Shown here piece after piece: positions 30,395-38,920 of a DNA stretch of 64,000 nucleotides. Source of the stretch: MGBC163016 sp910588905 (GTDB lineage: Bacteria > Actinomycetota > Coriobacteriia > Coriobacteriales > Eggerthellaceae); contig CAPGDO010000007.1 of the NCBI GenBank assembly GCA_948616985.1, positions 33,213-97,212 on the forward strand, in the 5' to 3' direction. Position 1 is the first letter of the stretch. Each line of letters starts with the position of its first letter. The notes under the pieces are model-generated. The model was not told where the DNA came from and searched no databases. It saw nothing but the letters and a program-made list of their open reading frames with translations. The position numbers and the translations under genes were made by a program.

Positions 30395-30516
30395 CCGGTC
30401 AAAGCCGCGAAGGGTGCGAACTGCGCTGCCCGGTCTTCCATGGACATAGGAGGATAGGCGGATTCAGGGCGGGTGCATTCCAGGATATCAAGGTACTTCT
30501 CAACCTCCTTGCTCAC
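30247..30516 (-). CDS. YolD-like small protein, C-terminus altered
   Basis: 89 residues. YPPMSMEDRAAQFAPFAALT with HSEAIEETA is the typical N-terminal signature of small YolD-like proteins that accompany Y-family polymerase genes. The start is read from the stop/start overlap with the polymerase (ATGA). After EVQERVSEMG the protein runs antisense into the end of the DUF6020-like gene and its sequence (PASGPLRRGVPVQAANRTGA) no longer resembles the family, so the C-terminal part looks replaced. Confidence 0.75.
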   Translation of the reverse strand: MSKEVEKYLDILECTRPESAYPPMSMEDRAAQFAPFAALTGHSEAIEETAAEVQERVSEMGMPASGPLRRGVPVQAANRTGAASNIGQT

Positions 30517-32039
30517 GCTGAATGACCTCCTATCTGCTTGTTCCGCTGCCGGGCCGTGGCCCCTTCTTTGAGGCTGGTGGCCTTCAGCACGGCATTCTTC
30601 CCGAACTTCTCCTTGATGCCCAACATGGTCTCTTGCAGGGTGCGCTCTCGCTCCAACTCTTCGGCGGGGATATCATCCTCATCCCCGAATAACGTCAGCT
30701 GATCGGGCCGCTGGCGCAGTTCCTCCTCAGTGGCTAAATGTTCTGCGGAGATGGAGATCTTCCGTGCCAGGAAGCGCGGTTCCACCAGCTCATCGAAGAG
30801 GCTCAGCACCGCCCGGCTGATCTGCTTGGCGGAAGAGGTCGGGGTGGACAGGCGCTTCGTGCCGTGGGCATGCTTGGGCACTAGCCGACCGTAGTGGTCC
30901 TCTACCACCGGGTACGCCTGGAGGTCCTGGGCGTCCTCTCCAAGGCGCTCGGCTGAGAGGCTTGTCCGGTCGTAGCCCACCGTGAGCACCAACAGATCCG
31001 TCTTCAGCCCGGCTGCTGTCAGATCCAAGGCTAGCTGCTCTGCCATCTCCCAGGCTACCAGCCGCGCATCTTCGAATCCATAGGGTGTATGCAACACTTG
31101 CCCGGCTACTGTGCTGCGGTCGTGCGGCTGGTATTCCTTGATGTGGGCCATGGTGACCGGTTCCACGCCCCAAGCATGATCTATCAGCAGTTCGGCATTC
31201 TTGCCGAAGAGGTCGAACAGCACCTCTTCGTTGAGCCGGTCTCCGGAAGCCCCCAACGAGCAGCGGGCCACATCTCCCATGGTGAACATTCCTTGGCTTG
31301 CCAGCCTGCGTGCGTAACCGGAACCCACGCGCCAGAAATCCGTAATAGGCTCGTGGCTCCACAACCGACGCTTGTAAGCCGCTTCGTCCAGAGCCGCGAT
31401 GCGCACCCCGTTCTCGTCCGGCTCTTCGTGCTTCGCCAGGATATCCATGGCCACCTTCGCCAGATACAGGTTGGTGCCGATGCCCGCCGTGGCTGTGATC
31501 CCGGTAGTCTGGAGGATGTCCGTGATGACCTTGGAGGCCAGCTGCCGCGCATTCAGGCGGTAGATGCGCAGGTAGCTGCCTGCATCTATCAATACCTCAT
31601 CAATGGAGTAGACGTGGATGTCCTCCGGAGCGAAGTAGCGCAGGTACACCTCGTAGACGCGGGTAGAATAGTCAAGGTAGAGAGCCATGCGCGGCTTGGC
31701 TGCCAAGAATGCTAGCTTTGCCTGAGGGTGACGGCGCACGATGCTATCTTCGAAGGAGGAGAAGGCGAACTGAGCGTTCCGGTTCTGCTGCCGCAATCTG
31801 CGCAGACGGTCCTCGTTCACCTGATCCACGCGTTGGAGCACTTCGAAGAGCCGCGCCCGGCCCCCAATGCGGTACGCTTTGAGCGAAGGGGAGACGGCTA
31901 GGCAGATGGTCTTTTCCGAACGCGCAACGTCGGCTACCACCAGGTTGGTGGTGAGTGGGTCCAGCTCCCGTTCGCGGCATTCCACGGACGCATAGAAGGA
32001 CTTGAGGTCAATGGCTATGTAGCGAAAATCCGAACGCAT
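30513..32039 (-). CDS. Y-family DNA polymerase (UmuC/DinB type)
   Basis: 508 residues. Polymerase motifs: IAIDLKSFYASVECRERELD with the first catalytic Asp, then IHVYSIDEVLIDAGSYLRIY with the SIDE-type carboxylates, followed by the thumb helix-hairpin-helix (ITATAGIGTNLYLAKVAMDI, FWRVGSGYARRL) and a little-finger domain. It performs translesion synthesis past damaged bases. The C-terminal 100 residues include an Asp/Glu-rich QLTLFGDEDDI, similar to a beta-clamp-binding QxxLF motif (QLTLF). It is followed by the YolD-like gene. No LexA box could be confidently read at the start. Confidence 0.9.
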   Translation of the reverse strand: MRSDFRYIAIDLKSFYASVECRERELDPLTTNLVVADVARSEKTICLAVSPSLKAYRIGGRARLFEVLQRVDQVNEDRLRRLRQQNRNAQFAFSSFEDSIVRRHPQAKLAFLAAKPRMALYLDYSTRVYEVYLRYFAPEDIHVYSIDEVLIDAGSYLRIYRLNARQLASKVITDILQTTGITATAGIGTNLYLAKVAMDILAKHEEPDENGVRIAALDEAAYKRRLWSHEPITDFWRVGSGYARRLASQGMFTMGDVARCSLGASGDRLNEEVLFDLFGKNAELLIDHAWGVEPVTMAHIKEYQPHDRSTVAGQVLHTPYGFEDARLVAWEMAEQLALDLTAAGLKTDLLVLTVGYDRTSLSAERLGEDAQDLQAYPVVEDHYGRLVPKHAHGTKRLSTPTSSAKQISRAVLSLFDELVEPRFLARKISISAEHLATEEELRQRPDQLTLFGDEDDIPAEELERERTLQETMLGIKEKFGKNAVLKATSLKEGATARQRNKQIGGHSA

Positions 32040-32060
32040 GTACGCAGTATATCAGACGTC

Positions 32061-32076
32061 CGCGTGATCCTGGGAC
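32061..32076 (+). repeat. 16-nt dispersed motif, copy 1
   Basis: CGCGTGATCCTGGGAC, identical to 45818-45833 and 58163-58178. Lies between the polymerase start and hairpin-cassette copy 2. Confidence 0.7.
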
Positions 32077-32081
32077 TAATG

Positions 32082-32276
32082 CCCTCCCCGCAAGGGGCGT
32101 TCGGCCTTAGGCGTCACGGGTGTCAAGGCACGCTTCGCTCATAGGCCTTGACACCCATGGTTCGTGGCTTACTACGATGGTAAGCCACGAATCGCCCATC
32201 GAAAAGACGTGATGCTTCGCTTATATCACGCTTTTCTCGGCCTGCGGAATCGGCCTCAACCCCTCACGGGGAAGGG
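32082..32276. repeat. Hairpin-cassette repeat, copy 2 (three internal hairpins)
   Basis: Inverted outer arms (CCCTCCCCGCAAGGGGCG on the left; AACCCCTCACGGGGAAGGG on the right) enclose three unrelated hairpins: A, 12-bp stem 32118-32129/32145-32156; B, 12-bp stem 32161-32172/32180-32191; C, 12-bp stem with one bulge 32201-32213/32225-32236. Loops of A and C share GCTTCGCT. Longest of the three copies. Region 32040-32633 holds no gene, only this element, the 16-nt motif and the palindromes listed next. Confidence 0.8.
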
Positions 32277-32371
32277 CGGCTTGCCGCCGCATTGGCGCAC
32301 TCCGCGCGAAATATATTGTGCGGCGCACAGGGTCACCTTGCTCACAGGGTAGATTCGCCGCTTGACTAACA

Positions 32372-32492
32372 CCCGCTGCTTACGCAGCGGGGAGGGTCGA
32401 ACATGTTCGACCCCTACGTGGGACATGTCAGGTTTCCATCGGATGAACCATGCAGGTCAGGATGCCTTGTAGGGGCGGATCTTGATCCGCCC
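32372..32492. repeat. Intergenic hairpin and two modular palindromes
   Basis: CCCGCTGC-TTAC-GCAGCGGG at 32372-32391, a perfect 20-bp palindrome GGGTCGAACATGTTCGACCC at 32394-32413, and GGGCGGATC-TT-GATCCGCCC at 32473-32492. The last two belong to the modular palindrome family seen at 50.8, 58.2, 58.5 and 62.9 kb. Confidence 0.8.
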
Positions 32493-32633
32493 GATGGTGC
32501 GCGTGGTCTTCGCGCAACGCATCTTCGCGCGAAGCGCGACCCATCCAATCCTTTGGTGACAGATCGGGGATCTTCCGACCGCGTGGGAGCGTGTGGCCTA
32601 CAGTGAGTGAAACGCGGATCGGGGGATGGGGAC

Positions 32634-33731
32634 ATGCAACGAGAACGTGAGATCGTGAAGGCAAGCCTTCTGGGGATCGCCGGGAACGTGCTGCTCGTGG
32701 CCCTGAAGCTGGTCATCGGGTTCTTCTCCCATTCCATCGCCATCATCCTAGACGGTGTGAACAACGCCACCGACGTGCTCTCCTCCGTGGTCACCATCAT
32801 CGGCACGAAGCTGGCGGGCAAGCGTCCTGACAAGAAGCACCCCTTCGGCTATGGCCGCATCGAGTACCTGTCATCCGTGGTCATCGCGGTCATCATCCTA
32901 GCGGCGGGCCTGGTGTCCTTGCGCGAATCCATCCTCAAGATCATCCACCCCGGCACCCCAAGCTATTCCACCATCACCATCACGGTCATCCTCGTGAGCA
33001 TCCTCATCAAGGTGGTGCTCGGGTTCATGTTCAAACACTACGGGGACAAGACCCATTCCGAAGCGCTGATCGCTTCTGGTGTCGACTCCAACAACGATGC
33101 CTTCATCACCGGTGGCACTCTGGTCGTGGCCCTTGTGCAGAATATCTGGGGCGTCAACATCGACGGCATCGTGGGACTCGTCATCTCCATCCTCGTGTGC
33201 AAGGCAGGCATCGATGTGCTGCGAGACTCCCTGGCACCCATCATCGGCACACCAGAGAGCAAGCAGCTGGTATCGTCCCTCAAGGAATACATCCGCCAGT
33301 TCCCCTCCGTGCAGGCTGTCCACGATGTGGTCCTAGACGATTTCGGGCCCCATAGGGTCGTCGGAGCTGTGCACATCCAGGTGCCAGATGACATGACGGC
33401 GAAGGAAGTGGGGGAGCTGACGCGGCAGATCACCCAGGGGGTCCGACAGAAGTTCGACGCTCAGATCACGGTAGGTATCTACACTGACAACACCACCGGG
33501 AAGTACGCGCCTATGAACGCGGCATTGCAGCAGCTCTGCTGCGCGCAGAAAGAGGTGCTCAACAGCCACGCCTTCTACGTGGATGAGGGCAGCAAGACCT
33601 GTTACTTCGACCTGGTACTGGACGTGTCAGCCAAGGATGATAAGGACGCCCAGGCGGTGATCAAGGGAATGAAGGCTCAGTACCCTGATTTCATCTACGA
33701 CGTCCAGATAGACACGGACTATTGCGAATGA
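32634..33731 (+). CDS. Cation diffusion facilitator family transporter
   Basis: 365 residues from ATG 32634 (GGGGATGGGG upstream); a GTG nine codons earlier is possible. Six membrane segments in the first 210 residues; IAIILDGVNNATDVLSSVVT and KKHPFGYGRIEYLSSVVIAV are the family motifs, with a second metal motif GVDSNNDAFITGG in the fifth segment. The cytosolic C-terminal half (VVLDDFGPHRVVGAVHIQVP) is the ferredoxin-like CDF domain, extended by about 80 residues. It exports divalent metal (Zn, Mn, Fe or Co) by proton exchange; the metal is not predictable here. Confidence 0.9.
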   Translation: MQREREIVKASLLGIAGNVLLVALKLVIGFFSHSIAIILDGVNNATDVLSSVVTIIGTKLAGKRPDKKHPFGYGRIEYLSSVVIAVIILAAGLVSLRESILKIIHPGTPSYSTITITVILVSILIKVVLGFMFKHYGDKTHSEALIASGVDSNNDAFITGGTLVVALVQNIWGVNIDGIVGLVISILVCKAGIDVLRDSLAPIIGTPESKQLVSSLKEYIRQFPSVQAVHDVVLDDFGPHRVVGAVHIQVPDDMTAKEVGELTRQITQGVRQKFDAQITVGIYTDNTTGKYAPMNAALQQLCCAQKEVLNSHAFYVDEGSKTCYFDLVLDVSAKDDKDAQAVIKGMKAQYPDFIYDVQIDTDYCE

Positions 33732-33764
33732 TCGATCGTGCAGCCGCCCTGCGGACCGCATAAC

Positions 33765-33788
33765 CGCTCTTCGTCATCACGAAGAGCG
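33765..33788. terminator. Hairpin between convergent genes, spanning the symporter stop
   Basis: Perfect 10-bp stem CGCTCTTCGT/ACGAAGAGCG with a 4-base loop CATC; the TGA stop of the symporter (33777-33779) lies at the loop. It sits between two convergent genes and may stop RNA polymerase from both sides, although no T-tract follows. Confidence 0.55.
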
Positions 33789-35414
33789 CACCGTGTCGAT
33801 AGCCTCCTGAACACTGGGAGCGATCCCTTCGCGCTGACCCTCTTCTGCGCTGCCAGGAACGGGAGCCCCCGCAGCTTCCTCAAGGGCTACCTGCTCTTCG
33901 AAGGCGCGGTCGCCCTCGGACAGGCGGGACGGCGGATCCACTGGGAATTCCTCAGCCGGGGTGAACAGCGAGACCACGGGCACGATCACCAAGGACAGGA
34001 TCATGCAGAGGGCGCCGCAGTTGATGGGGCTGGCAATGAGCGGCGTCCCCGCGAAACCCATGGCCATGTTCACGGCCGTGAGCCCCACGCCTACGATGAA
34101 CGAGCACCACACCGCTGCCTTCGATACCTTCTTCTTGTAGAGGCCCCAGAGGAACGGCCCGAGGAATGCGCCTGCCAGGGCACCCCAGGAATAGCCCATG
34201 AGCTGAGCGATGAACACGATGGACGAGTGGTATTGCAGAAGCGCGATGGCCGCCGATATGGCGATGAACACCACCAGCAGGCCGCGCATGGAGAAGAGCT
34301 GCTGCTTCTCGTCCATGTCCTTCACGAAGTTGCCCTTGATGAGGTCGATGGTCAAGGTGGACGATGACGTCAGCACCAATGAGCTTAAGGTAGACATGGA
34401 GGCAGACAGCACCAACACGATGACCAGTCCTATCAGGAGGTCCGGCAGCGTGGAGAGCATCGTGGGGATGACGGAGTCATAGATGGGCGTGCCATTCGCC
34501 GCGTATTCGATCTGCCCTTCGTAGAGCCGCCCGAAGCCGCCCAAGAAGTAGCTGCCTCCCGCCACCACGAAGGCGAAGATGGTGGAGATGATAGCCCCCT
34601 GTTTCACGGCCGGGCCGCTCTTGATGGCGTAGAACTTCTGCACCATCTGAGGCAGCCCCCAGGTACCCAAGCTGGTCAGCACCACCACACCCAGCAGGTT
34701 GAACAGGTCAGGGCCGAAGAAGCTGACGAAGGGCCCTTGCATGGCGCTGCCATCTGCGGGGATCTGGGAGAGCTGGGTGATGGCCTCGGAGAAGCCCCCG
34801 TTCGACAAGATGACCGCCACGATGACCGCGGTGATGCCCAGCAGCATGACGATGCCTTGGATGAAATCATTCATGACTGTGGCCATATAGCCGCCCACTA
34901 CCACGTAGATGCAGGTGATGACGGCCATGCCTATCACGCATACATCGTAGGGCAGGTCGAAGGCCATGCCGAAGAGGCGGGACAAACCGTTGTATACGCT
35001 GGCGGTGTAGGGGATCAGGAAGATGAAGATGATGGCCGCCGCCGCGATGCGCAGTGCCTTGGAGCCATAGCGCTTGCCGAAGAACTCCGGCATGGTCTGC
35101 GCGCCCAGCCGATGGGTGAGCTCACGGGTGCGAGGGCCCAGCACCCACCAGGCCAGGAGGCTGCCCAGGATGGCGTTGCCGATGCCCGCCCAGGTGGCCG
35201 CGATGCCGTATTTGAAGCCGAATTGCCCTGCGTATCCTACGAACACCACGGCGGAGAAGTAGCTGGTGCCATAGGCGAAGGCGCTCATCCAAGGCCCCAC
35301 TTTGCGGCCGCCCAGAACGAAGCCGTCTACGGTGGAAGTGGAGCGACGACAATAGATGCCCACGCCCACAGCAATGGCGACGAACACGATAACGAGCAGA
35401 ATCTTGACGGTCAT
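33777..35414 (-). CDS. Sodium/solute symporter (SSS family)
   Basis: 545 residues from ATG 35414 (AAAGGGAC upstream), 13 predicted membrane segments. Family signatures: GYAGQFGFKYGIAATWAGIG in segment 2, LGTWGLPQMVQKFYAIKSGP (the conserved G-P-Q motif) in the middle, and SASMSTLSSLVLTSSSTLTI in segment 8, where Ser/Thr side chains bind sodium. Similar to PutP/PanF-like carriers. The acidic C-terminal tail (RLSEGDRAFEEQVALEEAAG) is cytosolic. Substrate not known. Confidence 0.88.
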   Translation of the reverse strand: MTVKILLVIVFVAIAVGVGIYCRRSTSTVDGFVLGGRKVGPWMSAFAYGTSYFSAVVFVGYAGQFGFKYGIAATWAGIGNAILGSLLAWWVLGPRTRELTHRLGAQTMPEFFGKRYGSKALRIAAAAIIFIFLIPYTASVYNGLSRLFGMAFDLPYDVCVIGMAVITCIYVVVGGYMATVMNDFIQGIVMLLGITAVIVAVILSNGGFSEAITQLSQIPADGSAMQGPFVSFFGPDLFNLLGVVVLTSLGTWGLPQMVQKFYAIKSGPAVKQGAIISTIFAFVVAGGSYFLGGFGRLYEGQIEYAANGTPIYDSVIPTMLSTLPDLLIGLVIVLVLSASMSTLSSLVLTSSSTLTIDLIKGNFVKDMDEKQQLFSMRGLLVVFIAISAAIALLQYHSSIVFIAQLMGYSWGALAGAFLGPFLWGLYKKKVSKAAVWCSFIVGVGLTAVNMAMGFAGTPLIASPINCGALCMILSLVIVPVVSLFTPAEEFPVDPPSRLSEGDRAFEEQVALEEAAGAPVPGSAEEGQREGIAPSVQEAIDTVRSS

Positions 35415-35598
35415 CAGAGGTCCCTTTCCCACGGATCATTGCGCTCGTTATATACAGGAAATGTTTCCAGTCTGTTTACTGGCTCTGGTAAAGAGTGCTG
35501 AACGGGGGCATCCGAAACGTGATAGGAAGGGAATATCGGAGGCGGAAACGGAGAGACATTCGCTATCATGGGACCTTGCCCTCTGTGAAAGGATTCCT

Positions 35599-36732
35599 AT
35601 GGCGAACAGATCTTTGGCGAAGGCCCCCGAAGACACCACGATATTGGTCACGGGAGGTGCCGGGTTCATTGGCAGCCACACCGTGGTGGAGCTGCTGAGC
35701 GAGGGCTACCGCGTGGTAGTGCTGGATGATCTCAGCAACTCGTGCGAAGAGGCCCTGGATCGGGTCCGTCGGATCTGCAATCTGGACGAGGCCGATGACC
35801 GGCTCACCTTCATCCATGCTTCCATCCTGGATGAGCAGGCGTTGGAAGATGTCTTCGCCACGTTCCCTATTGATGCCATCATCCATTTCGCAGGCTTCAA
35901 GGCCGTGGGTGAGAGCGTGGAGAAGCCCTGGGAATACTACTGGAACAACGTGGCCGGTACGCTGGTGCTGACCGGCGTGGCGCGGAAGCACGGCGTGAAG
36001 AACCTGGTGTTCTCTTCCAGCGCAACGGTCTACGGGGACCCGGACACCATGCCCATCACAGAGATGGCCCTGAAGCGCGATGCCACGAATCCCTATGGGC
36101 ATACGAAGAGCATGCTCGAACAGGTCCTGTCTGACCTCTACCGGGGCGATGACGAATGGAACGTGGTGCTGCTGCGTTACTTCAACCCCATTGGCGCCCA
36201 CGAGAGCGGGCTCATCGGCGAGGACCCGCAGGGCATCCCGAACAACCTGGTGCCCTTTGTAGCGAAGGTGGCGGTGGGAACACTGCCCGAGCTGGGCGTC
36301 TTCGGAGATGATTACCTCACGCCGGACGGCACGGGGGTGCGCGATTACATCCATGTGGTGGATCTGGCGCGGGGTCATGTGGCCGCTCTGGATTGGATGG
36401 CCGGACGCGTGGGCACGGGCATGTCAGAGGATCCGTATTCCCTGACGGGGCAGCCCGCGGCAGACGGCACGCGCCGGGGTGTGGGCGTGTTCAACCTGGG
36501 TACGGGCACCGGTTCCAGCGTGCTCGAGGTGGTGCAGGCCTTCGAACGGGCTTGTGGCCACGGAATCCCCTATACCGTGAAGCCGCGTCGAGCCGGGGAC
36601 ATCGCTGAGAGCTACGCCTCCTGTGATAAAGCCCGCGAAGAGCTGGGTTGGGTAGCGGAATATGATCTGGATCGGATGTGCCAGGATTCCTGGCGTTGGC
36701 AGAGCAACAACCCGAACGGATACCGGAGCTAA
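35599..36732 (+). CDS. galE: UDP-glucose 4-epimerase
   Basis: 377 residues from ATG 35599 (GAAAGGA upstream); upstream in-frame codons lie in the divergent promoter region and lack a ribosome site. Rossmann motif TILVTGGAGFIGSHTVVELL, Ser-x24-YGHTKSM catalytic set (SSSATVYGD and NPYGHTKSMLEQ), RYFNPIGAHESG, TPDGTGVRDYIHVVDLARGH all match GalE. It interconverts UDP-glucose and UDP-galactose for galactose use or envelope sugars. A short insert after the DWMAG segment (MSEDPYSLTGQPAADGTRRG) is unusual. A DUF1292 gene follows after 30 bases. Confidence 0.93.
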   Translation: MANRSLAKAPEDTTILVTGGAGFIGSHTVVELLSEGYRVVVLDDLSNSCEEALDRVRRICNLDEADDRLTFIHASILDEQALEDVFATFPIDAIIHFAGFKAVGESVEKPWEYYWNNVAGTLVLTGVARKHGVKNLVFSSSATVYGDPDTMPITEMALKRDATNPYGHTKSMLEQVLSDLYRGDDEWNVVLLRYFNPIGAHESGLIGEDPQGIPNNLVPFVAKVAVGTLPELGVFGDDYLTPDGTGVRDYIHVVDLARGHVAALDWMAGRVGTGMSEDPYSLTGQPAADGTRRGVGVFNLGTGTGSSVLEVVQAFERACGHGIPYTVKPRRAGDIAESYASCDKAREELGWVAEYDLDRMCQDSWRWQSNNPNGYRS

Positions 36733-36762
36733 GGCACCGAAGCCAAGGGAAAGGTGGCAGTC

Positions 36763-37173
36763 ATGGGAGAAGAGCGCGATACCGTGCAGACAGAAGAGCA
36801 AGCGGACCAGGTGGAGATGCAGCCCGCAGGGGCCGAGCTCACGTTCACGTTGGAGGACGATCAGGGCAACGAGATGCAGTGCAAGCTGCTCTACACATTC
36901 CATGCATCGCACAACGACAAGTACTATCTGGTCTACACTATCGATGATCAGCAAGAAGGCACCGAAGAGGTCAGCGCTTTCCGCTATATCCCGGAAGAGC
37001 TCGAAGCGCTGATCAAGGGCGAAGACGTGGATGTGCATCTGGAACCGCTGGCTACGGAGGTGGAGTGGTCCATCGTGGCGGATACGCTTCGGCGGGTAGC
37101 CGCTGAAGGCAGCACGGTGGATGCTTCAAGCGTCACTTCGAACGACGGCCTTCTCTCTGAGGAAGAGGCATAA
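36763..37173 (+). CDS. DUF1292 family protein
   Basis: 136 residues from ATG 36763 (AAGGGAAAGG upstream). LTFTLEDDQGNEMQCKLLYT, FHASHNDKYYLVYTIDDQQE and VSAFRYIPEELEALIKGEDV fit DUF1292 (usual pattern 'F...Y.VL.D.......AFRY..D'). Families of this type are small cytosolic proteins of unknown role, often near yrrL/yrzB-type genes. The C-terminus continues with a helical part and an acidic end (LLSEEEA). No link to galE is evident beyond adjacency. Confidence 0.82.
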   Translation: MGEERDTVQTEEQADQVEMQPAGAELTFTLEDDQGNEMQCKLLYTFHASHNDKYYLVYTIDDQQEGTEEVSAFRYIPEELEALIKGEDVDVHLEPLATEVEWSIVADTLRRVAAEGSTVDASSVTSNDGLLSEEEA

Positions 37174-37210
37174 GAGGCATACGAGGGATCATCTTCGAAA
37201 GGGAAACACC

Positions 37211-37642
37211 ATGACCGAGCAGTACCCCCAGAACGGACAACCGCCGGTAGCACCGCAACCCACGGATGCGGGTTATCAGCAAACCTATCAACAGGCGTAT
37301 CAGCAGCCAACCGCTGATACCTACCAGCAAGCCTATCAGCAGCAACCCAACCAGCAGGCTACCTACGATCAGGCTGCTTATCAGCAGCCTGTCTATCAAG
37401 CAACGCCTCAGCCCTACCCTCAGCCGTACCAAGAGATGGACAGCGGCAGCTTCGGCTGGGCCGTGCTCGGGTTCTTCTTCCCCATCGTGGGCCTCATCCT
37501 ATTCCTCGTTTGGAAGCAGTCCAAGCCCAAGTGCGCGAAGATGGCGGGCATCGGCGCCTTGGTGGGGGTGGGCATCAGCGTTGGATTCAGCATCCTGGGC
37601 GTGATGATGAGCCTCATCTTCATGCCGTTCTACATGTTCTAG
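37211..37642 (+). CDS. Small membrane protein with Gln/Tyr-rich N-terminus
   Basis: 143 residues from ATG 37211 (GAAAGGG upstream). Residues 1-78 are low complexity, with repeated YQQ/AYQQ units (QTYQQAYQQP). Two hydrophobic segments follow: FGWAVLGFFFPIVGLILFLV with a positive WKQSKPKCAK stop signal, and AGIGALVGVGISVGFSILGV through MMSLIFMPFYMF. The layout is like DUF4190/zinc-ribbon-type membrane proteins in Gram-positive bacteria whose cytosolic prion-like N-terminus is variable. Function unknown. Confidence 0.75.
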   Translation: MTEQYPQNGQPPVAPQPTDAGYQQTYQQAYQQPTADTYQQAYQQQPNQQATYDQAAYQQPVYQATPQPYPQPYQEMDSGSFGWAVLGFFFPIVGLILFLVWKQSKPKCAKMAGIGALVGVGISVGFSILGVMMSLIFMPFYMF

Positions 37643-37690
37643 GCTCTCGTCTGGCTCAGCCTGACAAGCATCGGCCTGCTGGGAGATGCG

Positions 37691-38881
37691 CTACCGTCCG
37701 TGGCGCTTCTTCAGCAGCGCTAGAGTGGCGGTGGCCAACAGCGGCATGAGCAATACGGTTATGCCGCCGGCCGCCACCAGCACCGAAGCCGTTTCGGCAT
37801 CCATGGCCCCAGTTGTGGTGGCAATGGAGGTGACTGCCACGATGAGCGGTAGCGCCATGGTGCAGTAGAGGGCCACCGTGGCCCGGGCCGAAGGGTCCAT
37901 ATCGCGCGTATCCGGGTTCAATCGCAGGGCGTTGTAGATGGGCAGCGCCCGCACCAGCAGCAGCATCCCTATGAACAGGAAGAGTGGTCCTGGCCGTTCG
38001 ACCACCGCCTGCGGGTCTATCCCCATGCCGCTTACAACGAAGAACAAGGGGATGAAGAATCCGTAGCCAATGCCGTTCAGCTTACGTTCCAACCCCTGGT
38101 CGCCGTGGGGCATGATGAAGCGCAGCACGAAGCCAGCGGCGAAGGACCCCAGAACGATATCCAGGTCGAACAGCGCTGAGACGGCCAGCAGTCCCACGAG
38201 CAGCACCATCACCCCTCGGACTGCCATCTGGGAGTTCGTCTCCGCGTTGCGCGACACGAAGCCCGTGAGCGCCGTCCCCCGTTCCCAGAGCCGTCGCGGT
38301 ACGACAGCGGCCAGCACCGCGATGATGGCGAAGGCTGCAAGGATGACGACGGTCACCCACGTTTTGCGGGTGGACATCACCAGGGCGATGGCGATGATGG
38401 GGCAGATCTCTCCCCAGGTGCCATAGGCCACGATGGAATCCCCCAGCCGCGTGCCCATCAGCCCTCGGTCGTGGAGGATGGGGAGCAGCGTGCCGAAGGC
38501 GGTGGTGGTGAGCGCTATGGCCGCAGCCATCCATCCGATGAAGTTATCGCGCATCTCCGGCAGGATGGCCGTGATGCCGATAGCCAACCCCAGGGTGACG
38601 AGCCAGGTCATGAAGCCGTACTTCCCTTGGCGATCCGCCATCTTCTTCGGGTCTATCTCATAGCCTGCCAGCAGGAACAGAAAGCCCAATCCGAGGTCAG
38701 AGAGGAAGGCCACGGCGGTGTCGTTGCTGGCGATGCCAAACACGTTCGGCCCGATGAGCATCCCCGCTAGCAGCAAGAACACCGTTTCAGGGATCAGCTT
38801 CTTGGGGATAACGGCTGCCAGCACGGGGCAGAGGAACGCCACCGCGCAGATCACGAACAGGGTGATGAGCTCTGTTTCCAC
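37691..38881 (-). CDS. Cation/proton antiporter (CPA2, Kef/NapA-like)
   Basis: 396 residues, 12-13 membrane segments. FLLLAGMLIGPNVFGIASND, FLSDLGLGFLFLLAGYEIDP (membrane loop before an unwound segment with acidic residues), and ALTTTAFGTLLPILHDRGLM are the antiporter family signatures; SFAAGFVLRFIMPHGDQGLE follows. No C-terminal RCK domain, so not the full Kef channel. Exchanges Na+ or K+ for protons across the membrane. The gene is convergent with the Gln-rich gene. Confidence 0.87.
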   Translation of the reverse strand: METELITLFVICAVAFLCPVLAAVIPKKLIPETVFLLLAGMLIGPNVFGIASNDTAVAFLSDLGLGFLFLLAGYEIDPKKMADRQGKYGFMTWLVTLGLAIGITAILPEMRDNFIGWMAAAIALTTTAFGTLLPILHDRGLMGTRLGDSIVAYGTWGEICPIIAIALVMSTRKTWVTVVILAAFAIIAVLAAVVPRRLWERGTALTGFVSRNAETNSQMAVRGVMVLLVGLLAVSALFDLDIVLGSFAAGFVLRFIMPHGDQGLERKLNGIGYGFFIPLFFVVSGMGIDPQAVVERPGPLFLFIGMLLLVRALPIYNALRLNPDTRDMDPSARATVALYCTMALPLIVAVTSIATTTGAMDAETASVLVAAGGITVLLMPLLATATLALLKKRHGR

Positions 38882-38920
38882 CGCATCTCCTTCATCCGGT
38901 CTTGATGCCCGCTCCCCAGG

